This document shows positions 46,737-58,358 of a DNA stretch of 64,000 nucleotides, one piece after another. The number at the start of each line of letters is the position of its first letter. Within the stretch, counting starts at the first letter, position 1. Both the position numbers and the translations under genes were made by a program. Source of the stretch: Gammaproteobacteria bacterium (GTDB taxonomy: Bacteria; Pseudomonadota; Gammaproteobacteria; Nevskiales; Nevskiaceae); assembly GCA_026398875.1 (NCBI GenBank), contig JAPLSB010000015.1:1-64000 (forward strand), written 5' to 3'. The notes beneath the pieces are model-generated. The model did no database searches, was not told the DNA's origin, and saw only the letters and a list, made by a program, of their open reading frames with translations.

Positions 46737-47876
46737 ATGATCCCTCGTACCCTGTATTCCGCCGAACACGACGATTTCCGCAAGAGCGTTGCCCGCTTCT
46801 ATCAGGACGAGATCGTTCCGCATCGCGAAGAGTGGGACAAGCAGCAGCACGTTGACCGCAAGATCTGGAACCGCGCCGGTGAACTGGGCTTCCTGTGCAC
46901 GGCGATTCCGGAAGAGTTCGGCGGCGCCGGCGGCGATCGCCTGTACAGCGTGATCCTGATGGAAGAGCAGTCGTACGCCGGCGATTCCGGCACCGGCTTT
47001 TCGCTGCATTCGGACATCGTGGCCCACTACATCAACAACTTCGGCACCAAGGAGCAGAAGCTCGAGTGGCTGCCGAAGATGGCCTCCGGCGAAGTGGTCA
47101 CCGCGATCGCGATGACCGAGCCGGGCACCGGTTCCGACCTGCAGGGCGTGAAGACCACCGCCGTGGCCGACGGTGACGACTACATCATCAACGGCTCGAA
47201 GATCTTCATCACCAACGGTTACCTCTCCGACATGGCGATCGTCGTCGCCAAGACCGGCAACACCGGCGAAGGCGCGAAGGACATCTCGCTGATCATGGTC
47301 GAAGCGACCCGCGAGGGCTTCACCAAGGGCCGGCCGCTGAACAAGATCGGCATGAAGGCGCAGGACACCTGCGAGCTGTTCTTCAAGGACGTGCGCGTGC
47401 CGAAAAAGAACCTGCTTGGCCGCGAAGGCATGGGCTTCGTGATGCTGATGCAGGAACTGGCCTGGGAACGCCTGATGATCGCGATCACCTCGATCGCCGG
47501 TGCCGAAGCCGCGCTGAAGCACACGCTGGAATACACCCGCAACCGCAAGGTGTTCGGCAAGACCGTCGCCAGCTTCCAGAACACCCGCTTCAAGCTCGCC
47601 GAAATGAAGGCCGAGCTGGCGATCGGCCGCGTCTACATCGACCGCTGCATCGAGCTGGTGCTGAACAAGAAGCTCGGCGTCGACGATGCCGCGACGGCCA
47701 AGTACTGGGCGTCCGACCTGATGGGCAAGGTGATCGACGAGTGCCTGCAGCTGCACGGCGGCTACGGCTACATGCTGGAGTACCCGATCGCCCGCGCCTG
47801 GATCGATGCCCGCGCGCAGCGCATCTACGGCGGCACCAACGAAATCATGAAGGAACTGATCGCCCGCACGCTGTAA
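46737..47876 (+). CDS. Acyl-CoA dehydrogenase (long-chain type)
   Basis: A 379-residue FAD enzyme that oxidises acyl-CoA to the 2-enoyl form. Family blocks: AIAMTEPGTGSDLQGVKT, FITNGYLSDMAIVVAK, YTRNRKVFGKTVASFQNTRF in parts, LHGGYGYMLEYPIARAW and YGGTNEIMKELIAR. The catalytic base is not in the C-terminal position (YGGT rather than YEGT) but is Glu244 in LAWERLMIA, as in the long-chain and isovaleryl-CoA types. The start at 46737 has GGAG upstream; an earlier frame start at 46710 lacks it. First gene of a three-gene operon. Confidence 0.93.
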   Translation: MIPRTLYSAEHDDFRKSVARFYQDEIVPHREEWDKQQHVDRKIWNRAGELGFLCTAIPEEFGGAGGDRLYSVILMEEQSYAGDSGTGFSLHSDIVAHYINNFGTKEQKLEWLPKMASGEVVTAIAMTEPGTGSDLQGVKTTAVADGDDYIINGSKIFITNGYLSDMAIVVAKTGNTGEGAKDISLIMVEATREGFTKGRPLNKIGMKAQDTCELFFKDVRVPKKNLLGREGMGFVMLMQELAWERLMIAITSIAGAEAALKHTLEYTRNRKVFGKTVASFQNTRFKLAEMKAELAIGRVYIDRCIELVLNKKLGVDDAATAKYWASDLMGKVIDECLQLHGGYGYMLEYPIARAWIDARAQRIYGGTNEIMKELIARTL

Positions 47877-47893
47877 ACGCAGGACCTTGCAAC

Positions 47894-49057
47894 ATGCGTG
47901 AATCGACGCGCTGGTGGGAGCAGCTCCCGCACGACTACTACCAGCGCGTCGACGAGACCGAGATCGACGCCGAGCACCGATTCAAGGTGCGCGGCTCGGC
48001 CGGTCTCGACCGCCTGCTGCGCACCGGCCTTGGCACGCTGGTGTCGGCGGCGATGGCTCCGCGCCTGAGCCGGCGCAGGGGCGTCAATCGCGAGCGTGAA
48101 GCGCTGCGCTGGTATCAGGACTGCGCCGATCGCGCCGCACTGGACGAGGTGTTCGTCGCACCGCCGGCGCAGGTGCCGATCGATGAACGTCCGGCCGGTC
48201 TGCTGGACTGGAAACCGGCCGGCATCCCGGTTCGGCACTGGGCTTTCGATTCGCCGTTCCAGACCTTGAATCCGGCGCTGCGGCAGTCGTACGCAGCGGC
48301 GGGCCGCAATCGCCGAGCGCATGCGCTGCATCTGCATCATCCGGGTGGGCCGCGCAAGACGCTGATCTGGCTGCACGGTTACACGCTCGACAGCTACCGC
48401 ATCAACGGCATCGGCTTTGCGTTGCCGTGGCTGTGGAAGAAGGGCTACGACATCCTGATGGTGACCCTGCCGTTCCACGGAGCGCGTGCGGAAGCCTGGC
48501 ATCCGTTCAGCGGCTACGGCTTTTTCGCGGGCGGCATGGCGCATTCCAATGAAGCGATGCTGCATGCCGTGCACGACATCCGGATCTTCGTCGATCACCT
48601 GCTCGATGCCGGCGCGCCGGCAGTCGGCATTTCCGGCCTGAGTCTCGGTGGCTATCTGAGTGCGGCGATGGCGTCGGTGGATGCAAGGCTCAAGTTCGCG
48701 ATTCCCAATTCGCCGCTGGTGGTGCCGATCGACATGGCGCTGCAGTGGCAGCCGCTGGGCCCGCTGATGCGCTTCCTGCAATGGCGCGATGGCTTCGGCA
48801 TCGGCGAGATGCGCCACGGCATGGCGCTGCACAGCCCGCTGAGCTGGCAGCCCCGCATCGATCCGGAGCGGCTGCTGATCATCGGCGGTGCCGGCGATCG
48901 CTTCACGGCGCCAAGCATGGTCAATCTGCTGCACCGGCACTGGGCCGGTTCCCACTTGCACTGGTTTCCGGGCAATCATGTGCTGCATCTGCAACAGGGC
49001 CAGTACCTGCGGCTGATGAAGCGTTTCATGGACCGGGCCACTGCTGACAATGTCTGA
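47894..49057 (+). CDS. Alpha/beta hydrolase of unknown substrate
   Basis: A 387-residue hydrolase. The fold starts at TLIWLHGYTLDSYR; the nucleophile elbow is GISGLSLGGYLSAAMA with Ser250; LLIIGGAGDRFTAPSMV and the terminal HWFPGNHVLHLQQG supply Asp and His of the triad. The N-terminal 150 residues form a cap or extra domain. It may be a thioesterase or esterase acting with the flanking genes. Starts 17 bp after the dehydrogenase and overlaps the next gene by eight bases. Confidence 0.83.
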   Translation: MRESTRWWEQLPHDYYQRVDETEIDAEHRFKVRGSAGLDRLLRTGLGTLVSAAMAPRLSRRRGVNREREALRWYQDCADRAALDEVFVAPPAQVPIDERPAGLLDWKPAGIPVRHWAFDSPFQTLNPALRQSYAAAGRNRRAHALHLHHPGGPRKTLIWLHGYTLDSYRINGIGFALPWLWKKGYDILMVTLPFHGARAEAWHPFSGYGFFAGGMAHSNEAMLHAVHDIRIFVDHLLDAGAPAVGISGLSLGGYLSAAMASVDARLKFAIPNSPLVVPIDMALQWQPLGPLMRFLQWRDGFGIGEMRHGMALHSPLSWQPRIDPERLLIIGGAGDRFTAPSMVNLLHRHWAGSHLHWFPGNHVLHLQQGQYLRLMKRFMDRATADNV

Positions 49058-50267
49058 TTTGCCGATTGACGAACTGCCGGACGCGCCGCGTCGCGGCGTG
49101 CTGCAACTGAATGGCCGCATTGCCGACACCGTCGCCAACGGCTTCGACTGGCTGTTCCGTCGCGAACGGCTGATCCAATCCGGCCGTACCCACTTCAAGC
49201 TGGTGCTCGACGGCGAACTGATGTCGGTGCGCCGTTACGACGCCCCGGTCGAGGCCTTCATCGACCTGCCCGATGGCGGCCGGCTGCCGGTGAACCGCCA
49301 GCCGTACGCGGTGCCGCTGGTGCTGGTGCCGCCGCTTGGCGTCACCGCCGACACGTTTGATCTGATGCCGTCGCGTTCGCTGGCCCGCTACATGGCGGCG
49401 CGCGGCTTTCGCACCTACCTGATCGACTGGGGACGGCCGACGGCCGCGCATGCCGGCCTGGGTCTGGCCGACTACGTCGACCGCATGATGAGCGAGGCAT
49501 TGACGGCGATTCGCCGCGACAGCGGCTCGCAGGAGCTGAGCCTGTTCGGCTGGTGCATGGGCGGCCTGCTGAGCCTGATGCACGCCGGTCTGACGCTGGA
49601 TCGCCAGATCCGCAACCTGGTCACCGTGGCCAGCCCGATCGACCTGCGAGGTGGCGGTGTCGTCGCCGGGCTCGCCGGCGCGCTCGATGCGCCGGCGCGG
49701 CTGGTCCGCAAGTACAGCGATTTCCGGCTGATGGGCGTTGATCCGCAGAAGCTGACGATTCCCGGCTGGCTGCTGGCGCTCGGCTTCAAGATGACCAATC
49801 CGATCGCCAGCATCACCACCTACTGGGATCTGATGACCCAGCTCTGGGATCGCGAATTCGTCGAGAAGCATTCGACGACCTCGAATTACCTGAACCGGAT
49901 GCTGATCTATCCGGGTGGCGTGGTCCGCGACATGCTGCTCAGGATGGCGATCGACAACGAGTTGGCGACCGGCCGCATCCAGATCGATACGCGGATCGCC
50001 GAGGTCGGCAAGATCAAGGCCTCGGCACTGGTGTTCGCCGGCGACCGCGACACCATCGTCGCGCCGCGCATCGCGCGGCGGATCGTCGATCTGCTGCCGA
50101 CCCAGGACAAGGCCTGGCGGCTGGCGCCGGGTGGCCACATGGGCGTGGTGCTCGGCAGCACGGCGGCCCGCGAAGTCTGGGGCCCCGCCGCAGACTGGCT
50201 GGCCGAGCGTTCGCAGCCGAAGCCGGCGCGCAAGCGGGCCGCGCGGAAGCCGGCGTCAGCGGCCTAG
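49050..50267 (+). CDS. PHA synthase (PhaC)-like alpha/beta hydrolase
   Basis: A 405-residue protein resembling class III polyhydroxyalkanoate synthases. The lipase-like box carries a cysteine, GWCMGG with Cys169, as in Pha[34 protein letters not shown] and [11 protein letters not shown] match the family, and the His lies in [11 protein letters not shown] basic Lys/Arg/Ala tail ends the protein. No PhaE partner is adjacent, so polymer synthesis is uncertain; it may be an acyltransferase or thioesterase. Overlaps the upstream hydrolase and converges with dusC (12-bp overlap). Confidence 0.8.
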   Translation: MSDLPIDELPDAPRRGVLQLNGRIADTVANGFDWLFRRERLIQSGRTHFKLVLDGELMSVRRYDAPVEAFIDLPDGGRLPVNRQPYAVPLVLVPPLGVTADTFDLMPSRSLARYMAARGFRTYLIDWGRPTAAHAGLGLADYVDRMMSEALTAIRRDSGSQELSLFGWCMGGLLSLMHAGLTLDRQIRNLVTVASPIDLRGGGVVAGLAGALDAPARLVRKYSDFRLMGVDPQKLTIPGWLLALGFKMTNPIASITTYWDLMTQLWDREFVEKHSTTSNYLNRMLIYPGGVVRDMLLRMAIDNELATGRIQIDTRIAEVGKIKASALVFAGDRDTIVAPRIARRIVDLLPTQDKAWRLAPGGHMGVVLGSTAAREVWGPAADWLAERSQPKPARKRAARKPASAA

Positions 50268-51227
50268 TTCGACGGCGGGTGCCGAGGCCGCCAGCAAGGC
50301 GCTGATCGCTTCGATACTGGTCAGCGCCCGCACGGCGACAAACAGCGCCGCCGCTTCCGGGTAGCTGCGCGCGAGCCAGACCAGCCACTGCTTCAGCAGC
50401 CCCGGCGCGTAGCGCGGCGTGGCCACGCCGGCGCAGACAATGTCCCAGTAGCGCGCGAGGATCGGCTGCATCTCGGCCCAGCCCATCGGCGTCACTTCGC
50501 GGCCATCGCGGAGGGCGGCAATCTGCCGCGCCAGATCGGGGCGGGCGATCATGCCGCGGCCCAGCATCACGTCGTCGACGCCGCTGAGCGAACGGCAGCG
50601 CTGCCAGTCCTCGACACTCCAGACCTCGCCGTTTGCGAATACCGGCACCTTGACGGCATCGCGGATGCCGCCGATCCGCTCCCAGTAGGCCGGCGGCTTG
50701 TAGCCGTCGACCTTGGTGCGGGCGTGGACGACGATCGACGCCGCGCCGCCATCGGCCAGCGCCTGGGCGCAGGTTTCGGCGTCGTCGGCATGGTCGAAGC
50801 CAAGGCGCATCTTGGCGGTCACCGGGATATCGGCCGGCAGCGCGCGGCGCACGGCGGACACGATCGCGTGCAGCAGATCCGGCTCCTTCAGCAGCACCGC
50901 GCCACCGCGCGACTTGTTGACGGTCTTCGCCGGGCAGCCGAAGTTCAGATCGATCACCGGCGCGCCGAGTGTCGCGGCGAATGCGGCGTTGTCGGCGACA
51001 CAGGCCGGATCGGAGCCGAGCAGCTGGACGCGCATCGGCGTGCCGGACGGCGTGCGCGATCCGCGTTGCAGTTCCGGCGCCAGCTTCAGGAAGCAGTGCG
51101 CCGGCAACAGCGTGTGGTTGATGCGAACGAATTCGGACACGCACCAGTCGATGCCGCCGACCTCGGTCAGCAAGGTGCGCAGGGTTTCGTCGATGAGACC
51201 TTCCATCGGCGCAAGCGCGAGTTGCAT
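50256..51227 (-). CDS. dusC: tRNA-dihydrouridine synthase DusC
   Basis: A 323-residue FMN enzyme reducing a uridine in tRNA (U16 for DusC). Motifs: [36 protein letters not shown] with the catalytic Cys, [20 protein letters not shown] and FANGEVWS, then [12 protein letters not shown]. The EGLID start and the [10 protein letters not shown] wording point to DusC rather than DusA or DusB. Its 3' end overlaps the convergent PhaC-like gene by 12 bp. Confidence 0.92.
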   Translation of the reverse strand: MQLALAPMEGLIDETLRTLLTEVGGIDWCVSEFVRINHTLLPAHCFLKLAPELQRGSRTPSGTPMRVQLLGSDPACVADNAAFAATLGAPVIDLNFGCPAKTVNKSRGGAVLLKEPDLLHAIVSAVRRALPADIPVTAKMRLGFDHADDAETCAQALADGGAASIVVHARTKVDGYKPPAYWERIGGIRDAVKVPVFANGEVWSVEDWQRCRSLSGVDDVMLGRGMIARPDLARQIAALRDGREVTPMGWAEMQPILARYWDIVCAGVATPRYAPGLLKQWLVWLARSYPEAAALFVAVRALTSIEAISALLAASAPAVELGR

Positions 51228-51345
51228 CGGAAGCCTTCAGGGGTGCGGACAGGCGCGGATGATAGCGGTCACCCTCCCTTTCGGGAGGGCTTCCTCCGGC
51301 TTCCCCAAGCCCTGGATTCTGGTGCTGCGGTACCGCGCCCGTTTT

Positions 51346-51585
51346 TTAGTGGAGGCGAGCTGCGGTCGGTGCGATGCGACTTTCGAGTGCTGCCAGCAGC
51401 GATGGCACCAGTTCGGTCAGCTGCCGCGGGTCATTCGCCGCCACGCGATGCGTTTCACTGAGCAGCTCGGCGTTCGCGCGGAATGCCGCGATGCTGATCA
51501 CGCGGCCGTCGACCGCCGGCGCCAGCCAGGCCTGCAGCTGCACGCTGGCGTCGACACGGGAGAGGCCGGAGTAGAGCTTGCGCAT
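51346..51585 (-). CDS. Small hypothetical protein
   Basis: A 79-residue frame downstream of the TetR gene on the same strand. The sequence (RVDASVQLQAWLAP, GRVISIAAFRANAELL, ending in ESRIAPTAARLH) faintly resembles the C-terminal end of ABC-transport auxiliary lipoproteins (PqiC/DUF330-like), so it may be the stump of a lost gene. No ribosome-binding site is visible. Treat as tentative. Confidence 0.35.
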   Translation of the reverse strand: MRKLYSGLSRVDASVQLQAWLAPAVDGRVISIAAFRANAELLSETHRVAANDPRQLTELVPSLLAALESRIAPTAARLH

Positions 51586-51651
51586 GGATGGAGGCACGAG
51601 GCTGACGAACGGTGCACAAAGCATAGTTCGACGGTTTGCGACGTCACCGGG

Positions 51652-52272
51652 TCAAGACTGCCTATGGTCCCCGCCGACGGCGCGGACGCAGAACGCGCAG
51701 ATCGAGTCGATCAGCGCCTCGCGGTCCTTGACCACCTCGCGTGCCGGACCGATCGGGCCGACCAGCGCCTCGGTGTAGGCGCCGACAATGCAGGCGGCGC
51801 TGGCGTCGAGGTTCTGGGTCTTGAGCTCGCCGCTGGCAATGCCTTCGGCGAGGATACGGCGGAACACATCGGCGAAGCGCTTGCGCTCGCGGATTCGCGC
51901 GATGTCGACCTCCGGATCAGCCGGTTCGGCAATGAACGCGTAGGCGAGATTCGGCCCGTTCAGGGCGCGCCGCACGAAGGATTCGACCGCGGCATCGAGC
52001 CGCTCGGTCGCCGTGCCGGGGCCGGCGCTGATGGCATCGAGAATCTCGATTTCGAGCGTCACCGCTTCGGCCAATACCTCGACGAACAGATCGGTCTTGG
52101 CCTTGAAATAACGGTAGATCACACCAGTCGACATGCCGGCTTCGGTCGCCACGGCGCTGATCTGCGCTTCGCGCAGACCGCCACGGGCGATCAATGCGCG
52201 GGTCGCGTCGAGGATGCGCGCCCGGTTGCTGGCGAGGCGTTCCTCCATCAGCGCTGAACGTCGGTAGGCCAT
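51652..52272 (-). CDS. TetR/AcrR-family regulator
   Basis: A 206-residue repressor. The helix-turn-helix is near the N-terminus: ILDATRALIARGGLREAQIS, VATEAGMSTGVIYRYFKAKTDLF (in parts), the normal TetR form. The C-terminal ligand-binding part is helical. It is divergent from the acyl-CoA carboxylase operon; the 93-bp gap holds a perfect palindrome, so it very likely represses that operon and itself and responds to an acyl-CoA or related compound. Confidence 0.9.
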   Translation of the reverse strand: MAYRRSALMEERLASNRARILDATRALIARGGLREAQISAVATEAGMSTGVIYRYFKAKTDLFVEVLAEAVTLEIEILDAISAGPGTATERLDAAVESFVRRALNGPNLAYAFIAEPADPEVDIARIRERKRFADVFRRILAEGIASGELKTQNLDASAACIVGAYTEALVGPIGPAREVVKDREALIDSICAFCVRAVGGDHRQS

Positions 52273-52295
52273 GCGGATCGACTAGAAGTGATTGC

Positions 52296-52314
52296 GGATT
52301 CAATGAATGAATCC
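52296..52314. promoter_or_regulatory. Perfect 19-bp palindromic operator
   Basis: GGATTCAATGAATGAATCC: arms GGATTCA and TGAATCC around ATGAA, located 24 bp from the TetR start and 52 bp from the carboxylase start. Size, symmetry and place are as expected of a TetR-family binding site; the sequence also resembles the TGAATGA...TCATTCA sites bound by some fatty-acid regulators. Confidence 0.8.
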
Positions 52315-52365
52315 TACTTCATTCCTTGTGCTAGAGTCCGTCGCACATCGCCGTCCGGACTTGCC

Positions 52366-53991
52366 ATGCCCGTCATCGAATCGAAGATCGATACCTCCAG
52401 CCCGCAGTTCCGGCAGCAGCGCGAGGACATGCTCGCGAAGATCGCCGAGTTCCGTGCCATCGAGCAGAAAGGTCGCGACGAGGAAGAAAGCAAGCGCGCC
52501 CGCTATCACCAGCGCAAGCAGTTGCTGCCGCGCGAACGCGTGCATCTGCTGCTCGATCGCGGCAGCCCGTGGCTGGAGCTGTCGACCCTGTGCGGCTACA
52601 AGATGCACGACGACACCGATGGCGCGCAGGCCGGCGGCAACCTGATTGCCGGCATCGGCTATATCGCCGGCACGCGCTGCCTGATCATGGCGTCGAACTC
52701 GGCGATCAAGGGCGGCACGATGACCGCGTTCGGCGTGCAGAAGACGCACCGGCTGCAGGAAATCGCGCTGAACCAGAAGCTGCCGGTGGTCTCTTTGATC
52801 GAGTCCGGTGGCGCCAACCTGCTGTACCAGGCCGAGATCTTCATTCCCGCCGGTCGCCAGTTCGCCAACCAGGCGCGGCTGTCGGCAGCCGGCATTCCGC
52901 AAGTCACCGTCGTGCACGGCTCATCGACGGCCGGCGGCGCCTACATGCCGGGGCTGTCCGATTACGTGGTGATGGTGCGCAAGAACGCCAAGGTGTTTCT
53001 GGCCGGGCCACCGCTGCTGAAGGCGGCGACCGGCGAGATCGCCGTCGACGAGGACCTCGGCGGTGCCGAGATGCACACCCAGGTCGCCGGCACTGGCGAG
53101 TTCCTGGCCGAGAACGATGCCGATGGCATCCGCATTGCCCGCGACATCGTCCGCAATCTCGACTGGAACCGGCAGCGGCCGAAGCTTGCACTGCGCGAAG
53201 TCCGCGCCCCGCTGTACGACATCGACGAGCTGTGCGGTGTGGTACCGCCGGATTACCGCAAACCCTACGACTGCCGCGAAGTGATCGCCCGGCTGGTCGA
53301 TGGTTCGGAATTTCTGGAGTTCAAGAACGAGTACGACCAGGCCACGATCTGTGGCCGCGCCGTGGTGCACGGGCATCAGGTCGGCATCGTCGGCAACAAC
53401 GGGCCGATCACCACGCGCGGCGCCACCAAGGCCGGCCAGTTCATCCAGCTGTGCGGGCAGTCGGACATTCCGATCCTGTACCTGATGAACACCACCGGCT
53501 TCATGGTCGGCGCGGAAAGCGAGCAGGGCGGCATCGTCAAGCATGGCTCGAAGATGCTGCAGGCGGTCGCCAACGTGTCGGTGCCGCAGATCACGGTCGT
53601 CATCGGCGGAGCCTTCGGCGCCGGCAACTACGGCATGTGCGGCCGCGGCCTGAGCCCGGAGTTCATCTTCGCCTGGCCGAATTCGCGCACCGCGGTGATG
53701 GGTGGCGAACAGGCGGCCAAGGTGATGAGCATCGTCACCCGCGAAAAGTGGATCAAGGAAGGCCGCACGATCGGCGACGCCGAGGAAGCGAAGCTCGCTG
53801 CACTCGAAGCCAGGATCGTCAGCCAGTTCGAGGCCGAATCCACTGCATTCGCCGCCAGCGCCCGGCTGTTCGACGACGGCCTGATCGACCCGCGCGACTC
53901 CCGGCGCGTGCTCGGCCTGACCTTGTCGATATGCGCCGAGGCCCGCGCGCGTCCAGTCGTCGCCAACAGCTTCGGCATCGCGCGCTTCTGA
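52366..53991 (+). CDS. Acyl-CoA carboxylase, carboxyltransferase (beta) subunit
   Basis: A 541-residue carboxyltransferase of the methylcrotonyl-/geranyl-CoA carboxylase type. Family blocks: LIESGGANLLYQAEIF, VVHGSSTAGGAYMPGLSDYVVM, KVFLAGPPLLKAATGE, GVVPPDYRKPYD, NNGPITTRGATKAGQFIQL, GGAFGAGNYGMCGRGLSPEF and the C-terminal RAAxxVMGGEQAAKVM-like TAVMGGEQAAKVM. Which acyl-CoA is carboxylated cannot be read; leucine-type and acyclic-terpene-type enzymes are both close. The ATG at 52366 gives MPVIESKID. First gene of the operon that includes the alpha subunit at 56280. Confidence 0.9.
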   Translation: MPVIESKIDTSSPQFRQQREDMLAKIAEFRAIEQKGRDEEESKRARYHQRKQLLPRERVHLLLDRGSPWLELSTLCGYKMHDDTDGAQAGGNLIAGIGYIAGTRCLIMASNSAIKGGTMTAFGVQKTHRLQEIALNQKLPVVSLIESGGANLLYQAEIFIPAGRQFANQARLSAAGIPQVTVVHGSSTAGGAYMPGLSDYVVMVRKNAKVFLAGPPLLKAATGEIAVDEDLGGAEMHTQVAGTGEFLAENDADGIRIARDIVRNLDWNRQRPKLALREVRAPLYDIDELCGVVPPDYRKPYDCREVIARLVDGSEFLEFKNEYDQATICGRAVVHGHQVGIVGNNGPITTRGATKAGQFIQLCGQSDIPILYLMNTTGFMVGAESEQGGIVKHGSKMLQAVANVSVPQITVVIGGAFGAGNYGMCGRGLSPEFIFAWPNSRTAVMGGEQAAKVMSIVTREKWIKEGRTIGDAEEAKLAALEARIVSQFEAESTAFAASARLFDDGLIDPRDSRRVLGLTLSICAEARARPVVANSFGIARF

Positions 53992-54040
53992 GCGCTGCGC
54001 TGCCACCGCGTTTTTCGTTCTTTCCTTCACGAGTGCCGCC

Positions 54041-55204
54041 ATGTACACGACCCACGAACACCGCTCGCTTTATGACACCACCCGGAAGTTCGTCGAAAGC
54101 GAACTGAATCCGCACGTCAAGGAATGGGAGGAAGCCGGCATCTGGCCGGCGCGCGAGATCCTCAAGAAGATGGGTGATCTCGGCCTGCTCGGCATCGCCA
54201 AGCCGGAAGAGGTCGGCGGGCTCGGGCTCGACTACAGCTATCAGGTGGCGTTTGCCGAAGCACTTGGTCACTGCGACTGCGGCGGCCTGCCGATGGCGAT
54301 CGGCGTGCAGACCGACATGGCCACACCGGCACTGGCGCGCTTCGGCAACGACTACCTGAAGCAGAACTACCTGAAGCCGGCGGTGGCCGGTGACCTGGTC
54401 GCCGCGATCGGCGTCAGCGAAGCCGGTGCCGGTTCCGACGTCGCCGGCATCAAGACCGTGGCCCGTCGCATTGGCGACGAGTACGTGATCTCGGGTTCGA
54501 AGATGTGGATCACCAACGGCACGCAGGCCGACTGGGTCTGCCTGCTGGTCAATACCGGCGATGCCAACGTCAACCAGCACGCGTCGAAGTCGCTGATCGT
54601 CGTGCCGCTCGATGCCAAGGGTGTTGATCGCAAGACCAAGCTCGACAAGCTCGGCCAGCGCTCCAGCGACACCGCGCTGATCTTTCTCGATGAAGTGCGC
54701 GTGCCGGTGCGCCACCTGATCGGCGAGGAAGGCCGCGGCTTCGTCTACCAGATGCAGCAGTTCCAGGAAGAGCGGATCTTCCTGGCCGCCAGCATTCTCA
54801 CGGCGATGGAAAAGGTCATCAGCGACACCGCCGAGTACACCCGCAACCGCAAGGCGTTTGGCGGCGCGCTGATCGACAACCAGGTGATCGCCTACCGGCT
54901 GGCCGAGCTGACCACTGAAGTCGAAGCACTGCGCGCACTGACCTACCGCGCCACCACCGAACACGTCGCCGGCCGCGACGCGACGATGCTGGCCTCGATG
55001 GCCAAGCTGAAGAGCGGCCGCCTGGCGCGCGAAGTCACCGACAGCTGCCTGCAGTACTGGGGCGGGCAGGGCTACATGTGGGATTCGTCGGTCGCCCAGT
55101 TCTACCGCGACCTGCGCCTGCATTCGATCGGCGGCGGTGCCGACGAGATCATGCTGCGCATCCTCGCCAAGGGGCTGGGCTACGGCGGCAAGCGCAAGGC
55201 CTGA
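54041..55204 (+). CDS. Acyl-CoA dehydrogenase (AtuD/citronellyl-CoA type)
   Basis: A 387-residue FAD dehydrogenase. Blocks include GVSEAGAGSDVAGIKT, WITNGTQADWVCLLVNT, YTRNRKAFGGALIDNQVIAYRLAEL in parts, LQYWGGQGYMWDSSVAQFYRD and LHSIGGGADEIMLRIL. The catalytic base is predicted to be Glu244 in QFQEERIF. SIGGGADE is typical of AtuD-like and related dehydrogenases that sit next to carboxylases. Follows the beta subunit by 49 bp and presumably makes the unsaturated acyl-CoA that the carboxylase uses. Confidence 0.9.
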   Translation: MYTTHEHRSLYDTTRKFVESELNPHVKEWEEAGIWPAREILKKMGDLGLLGIAKPEEVGGLGLDYSYQVAFAEALGHCDCGGLPMAIGVQTDMATPALARFGNDYLKQNYLKPAVAGDLVAAIGVSEAGAGSDVAGIKTVARRIGDEYVISGSKMWITNGTQADWVCLLVNTGDANVNQHASKSLIVVPLDAKGVDRKTKLDKLGQRSSDTALIFLDEVRVPVRHLIGEEGRGFVYQMQQFQEERIFLAASILTAMEKVISDTAEYTRNRKAFGGALIDNQVIAYRLAELTTEVEALRALTYRATTEHVAGRDATMLASMAKLKSGRLAREVTDSCLQYWGGQGYMWDSSVAQFYRDLRLHSIGGGADEIMLRILAKGLGYGGKRKA

Positions 55205-55249
55205 AGCGAGTCGCCCGAGATCTGCCGACCCACGATGCACGGAGTGCCG

Positions 55250-55687
55250 ATGAACACGCTGAATCCCGTGATCCCGATGCTGCTGCTGGCCGCCGCGATG
55301 GCAGCCGGCTGTGGCCGCGACAAGTCCGCCGAACCGTCTGCTGCCCCGTCCGCTGATGCGGCCGGCAGCAAGGCTACGGACGACAAGCCGTTTTCGAAGC
55401 TGCAGACCGAAACCGTGCCGCCGCCGCCGGTCGAGGCCGCGAAGGAATACCAGCGCGTCGTCTACCGCTGCGGCAATGGCAAGGAACTGGTGCTGAAGCT
55501 GTTCGACGACCAGCGCGCCCGCGTCGAGATCGATCACGAAACCCATGTGCTGCGGCCGGTGACGACCGACAACGGCACGCTGTTTCTCGGCGACTTCGTC
55601 AATGTTCGCGTCATCGGCGAGAAGGCCACCGCCTCACGCAACGGCATCGTGCTGATGTCGAACTGCCAGGTGCAGACCGCACCGTGA
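55250..55687 (+). CDS. Hypothetical lipoprotein
   Basis: A 145-residue protein with a lipobox (LLLAAAMAAGC, lipidated at Cys22) followed by an Ala/Ser-rich linker. The C-terminal 85 residues begin with VVYRCGNGKELVLKLFDD, weakly like MliC-type lysozyme inhibitors (YxCxxG start, all-beta), but not close enough for a call. Two further cysteines (YRCGNG and SNCQVQ) may form a disulfide. The ATG at 55250 has ACGGAG upstream. The stop overlaps the GNAT gene start (GTGA). Confidence 0.7.
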   Translation: MNTLNPVIPMLLLAAAMAAGCGRDKSAEPSAAPSADAAGSKATDDKPFSKLQTETVPPPPVEAAKEYQRVVYRCGNGKELVLKLFDDQRARVEIDHETHVLRPVTTDNGTLFLGDFVNVRVIGEKATASRNGIVLMSNCQVQTAP

Positions 55688-56279
55688 CTGCCGCGCAGCC
55701 CGCCGATGCTGGCGATGGCCTGACCACGGCGCGCCTGCGCCTGCGGCGCTATACGGCGGCTGATCTGCCGGCGCTGATTGCGCTGAACGCCGATCCGGAC
55801 GTGATGCGCTGGCTCGGCGGGCCGGCTTCAGCCGACGACAGCGCCGCGATGCTGCAGACGCGCATCCTCGATTACTACGACCAGCATCCGGGGCTCGGCG
55901 TATGGGCCACGATCGAGCGGGCCAGCGGGGCCCATGTCGGCTTCCACCTGCTGAACCACGTGCAGGGCGAGTCGCTGATCCAGGTCGGCTACCGCCTGCA
56001 TCGTCGCTACTGGGGGCTTGGCTATGCCACCGAGATGAGTCGCGCGCTGCTGCATTACGGCTACACGCAGCGGGGTCTGCCGCTGCTGATGGCCAACACG
56101 CACATCGACAACCGCGCCTCGCAGCACGTGCTGCTGAAGTGCGGCCTGCAGCGATGCGGCGAACGCCACTTCCCGCATCCCGCCTATGCGTCCTTCGGGC
56201 CGCTGGCCTATTTCGAGCGCAGCGCGGCCGACTGGCTGGCCGAGCAGCGGCTGCATCTGACGCAATCGGGAGTTCCGAC

Positions 56280-56283
<4 letters not shown>
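55684..56283 (+). CDS. GNAT-family N-acetyltransferase (RimJ/RimL type)
   Basis: A 199-residue acetyltransferase. The fold starts with LTTARLRLRRYTAADLPAL; acetyl-CoA binding is in VGYRLHRRYWGLGYATEMSRALL (the RxxGxG/A equivalent is RYWGLGYATE), and NTHIDNRASQHVLLKCGLQ is the usual C-terminal helix. GTG start, overlapping the lipoprotein stop by four bases, and its own stop overlaps the carboxylase alpha start, so it is embedded in the operon. The acceptor is unknown. Confidence 0.87.
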
Positions 56284-58277
<1,994 letters not shown>

Positions 58278-58305
58278 GGCGCAGCCGCGGCGGCGTCAAC
58301 GAAAA

Positions 58306-58332
58306 AGCCCCGGTGCATGGCACCGGGGCTTT
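58306..58332. terminator. Bidirectional terminator
   Basis: AGCCCCGGTG / CACCGGGGCT, a perfect 10-bp stem with a CATGG loop; five A residues precede it (a T-run for the minus strand) and TTT follows. It separates the carboxylase alpha gene from the convergent DUF1302 gene. Confidence 0.85.
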
Positions 58333-58358
58333 CTGATTGCGCAAGGCTGCAGCCGGGG

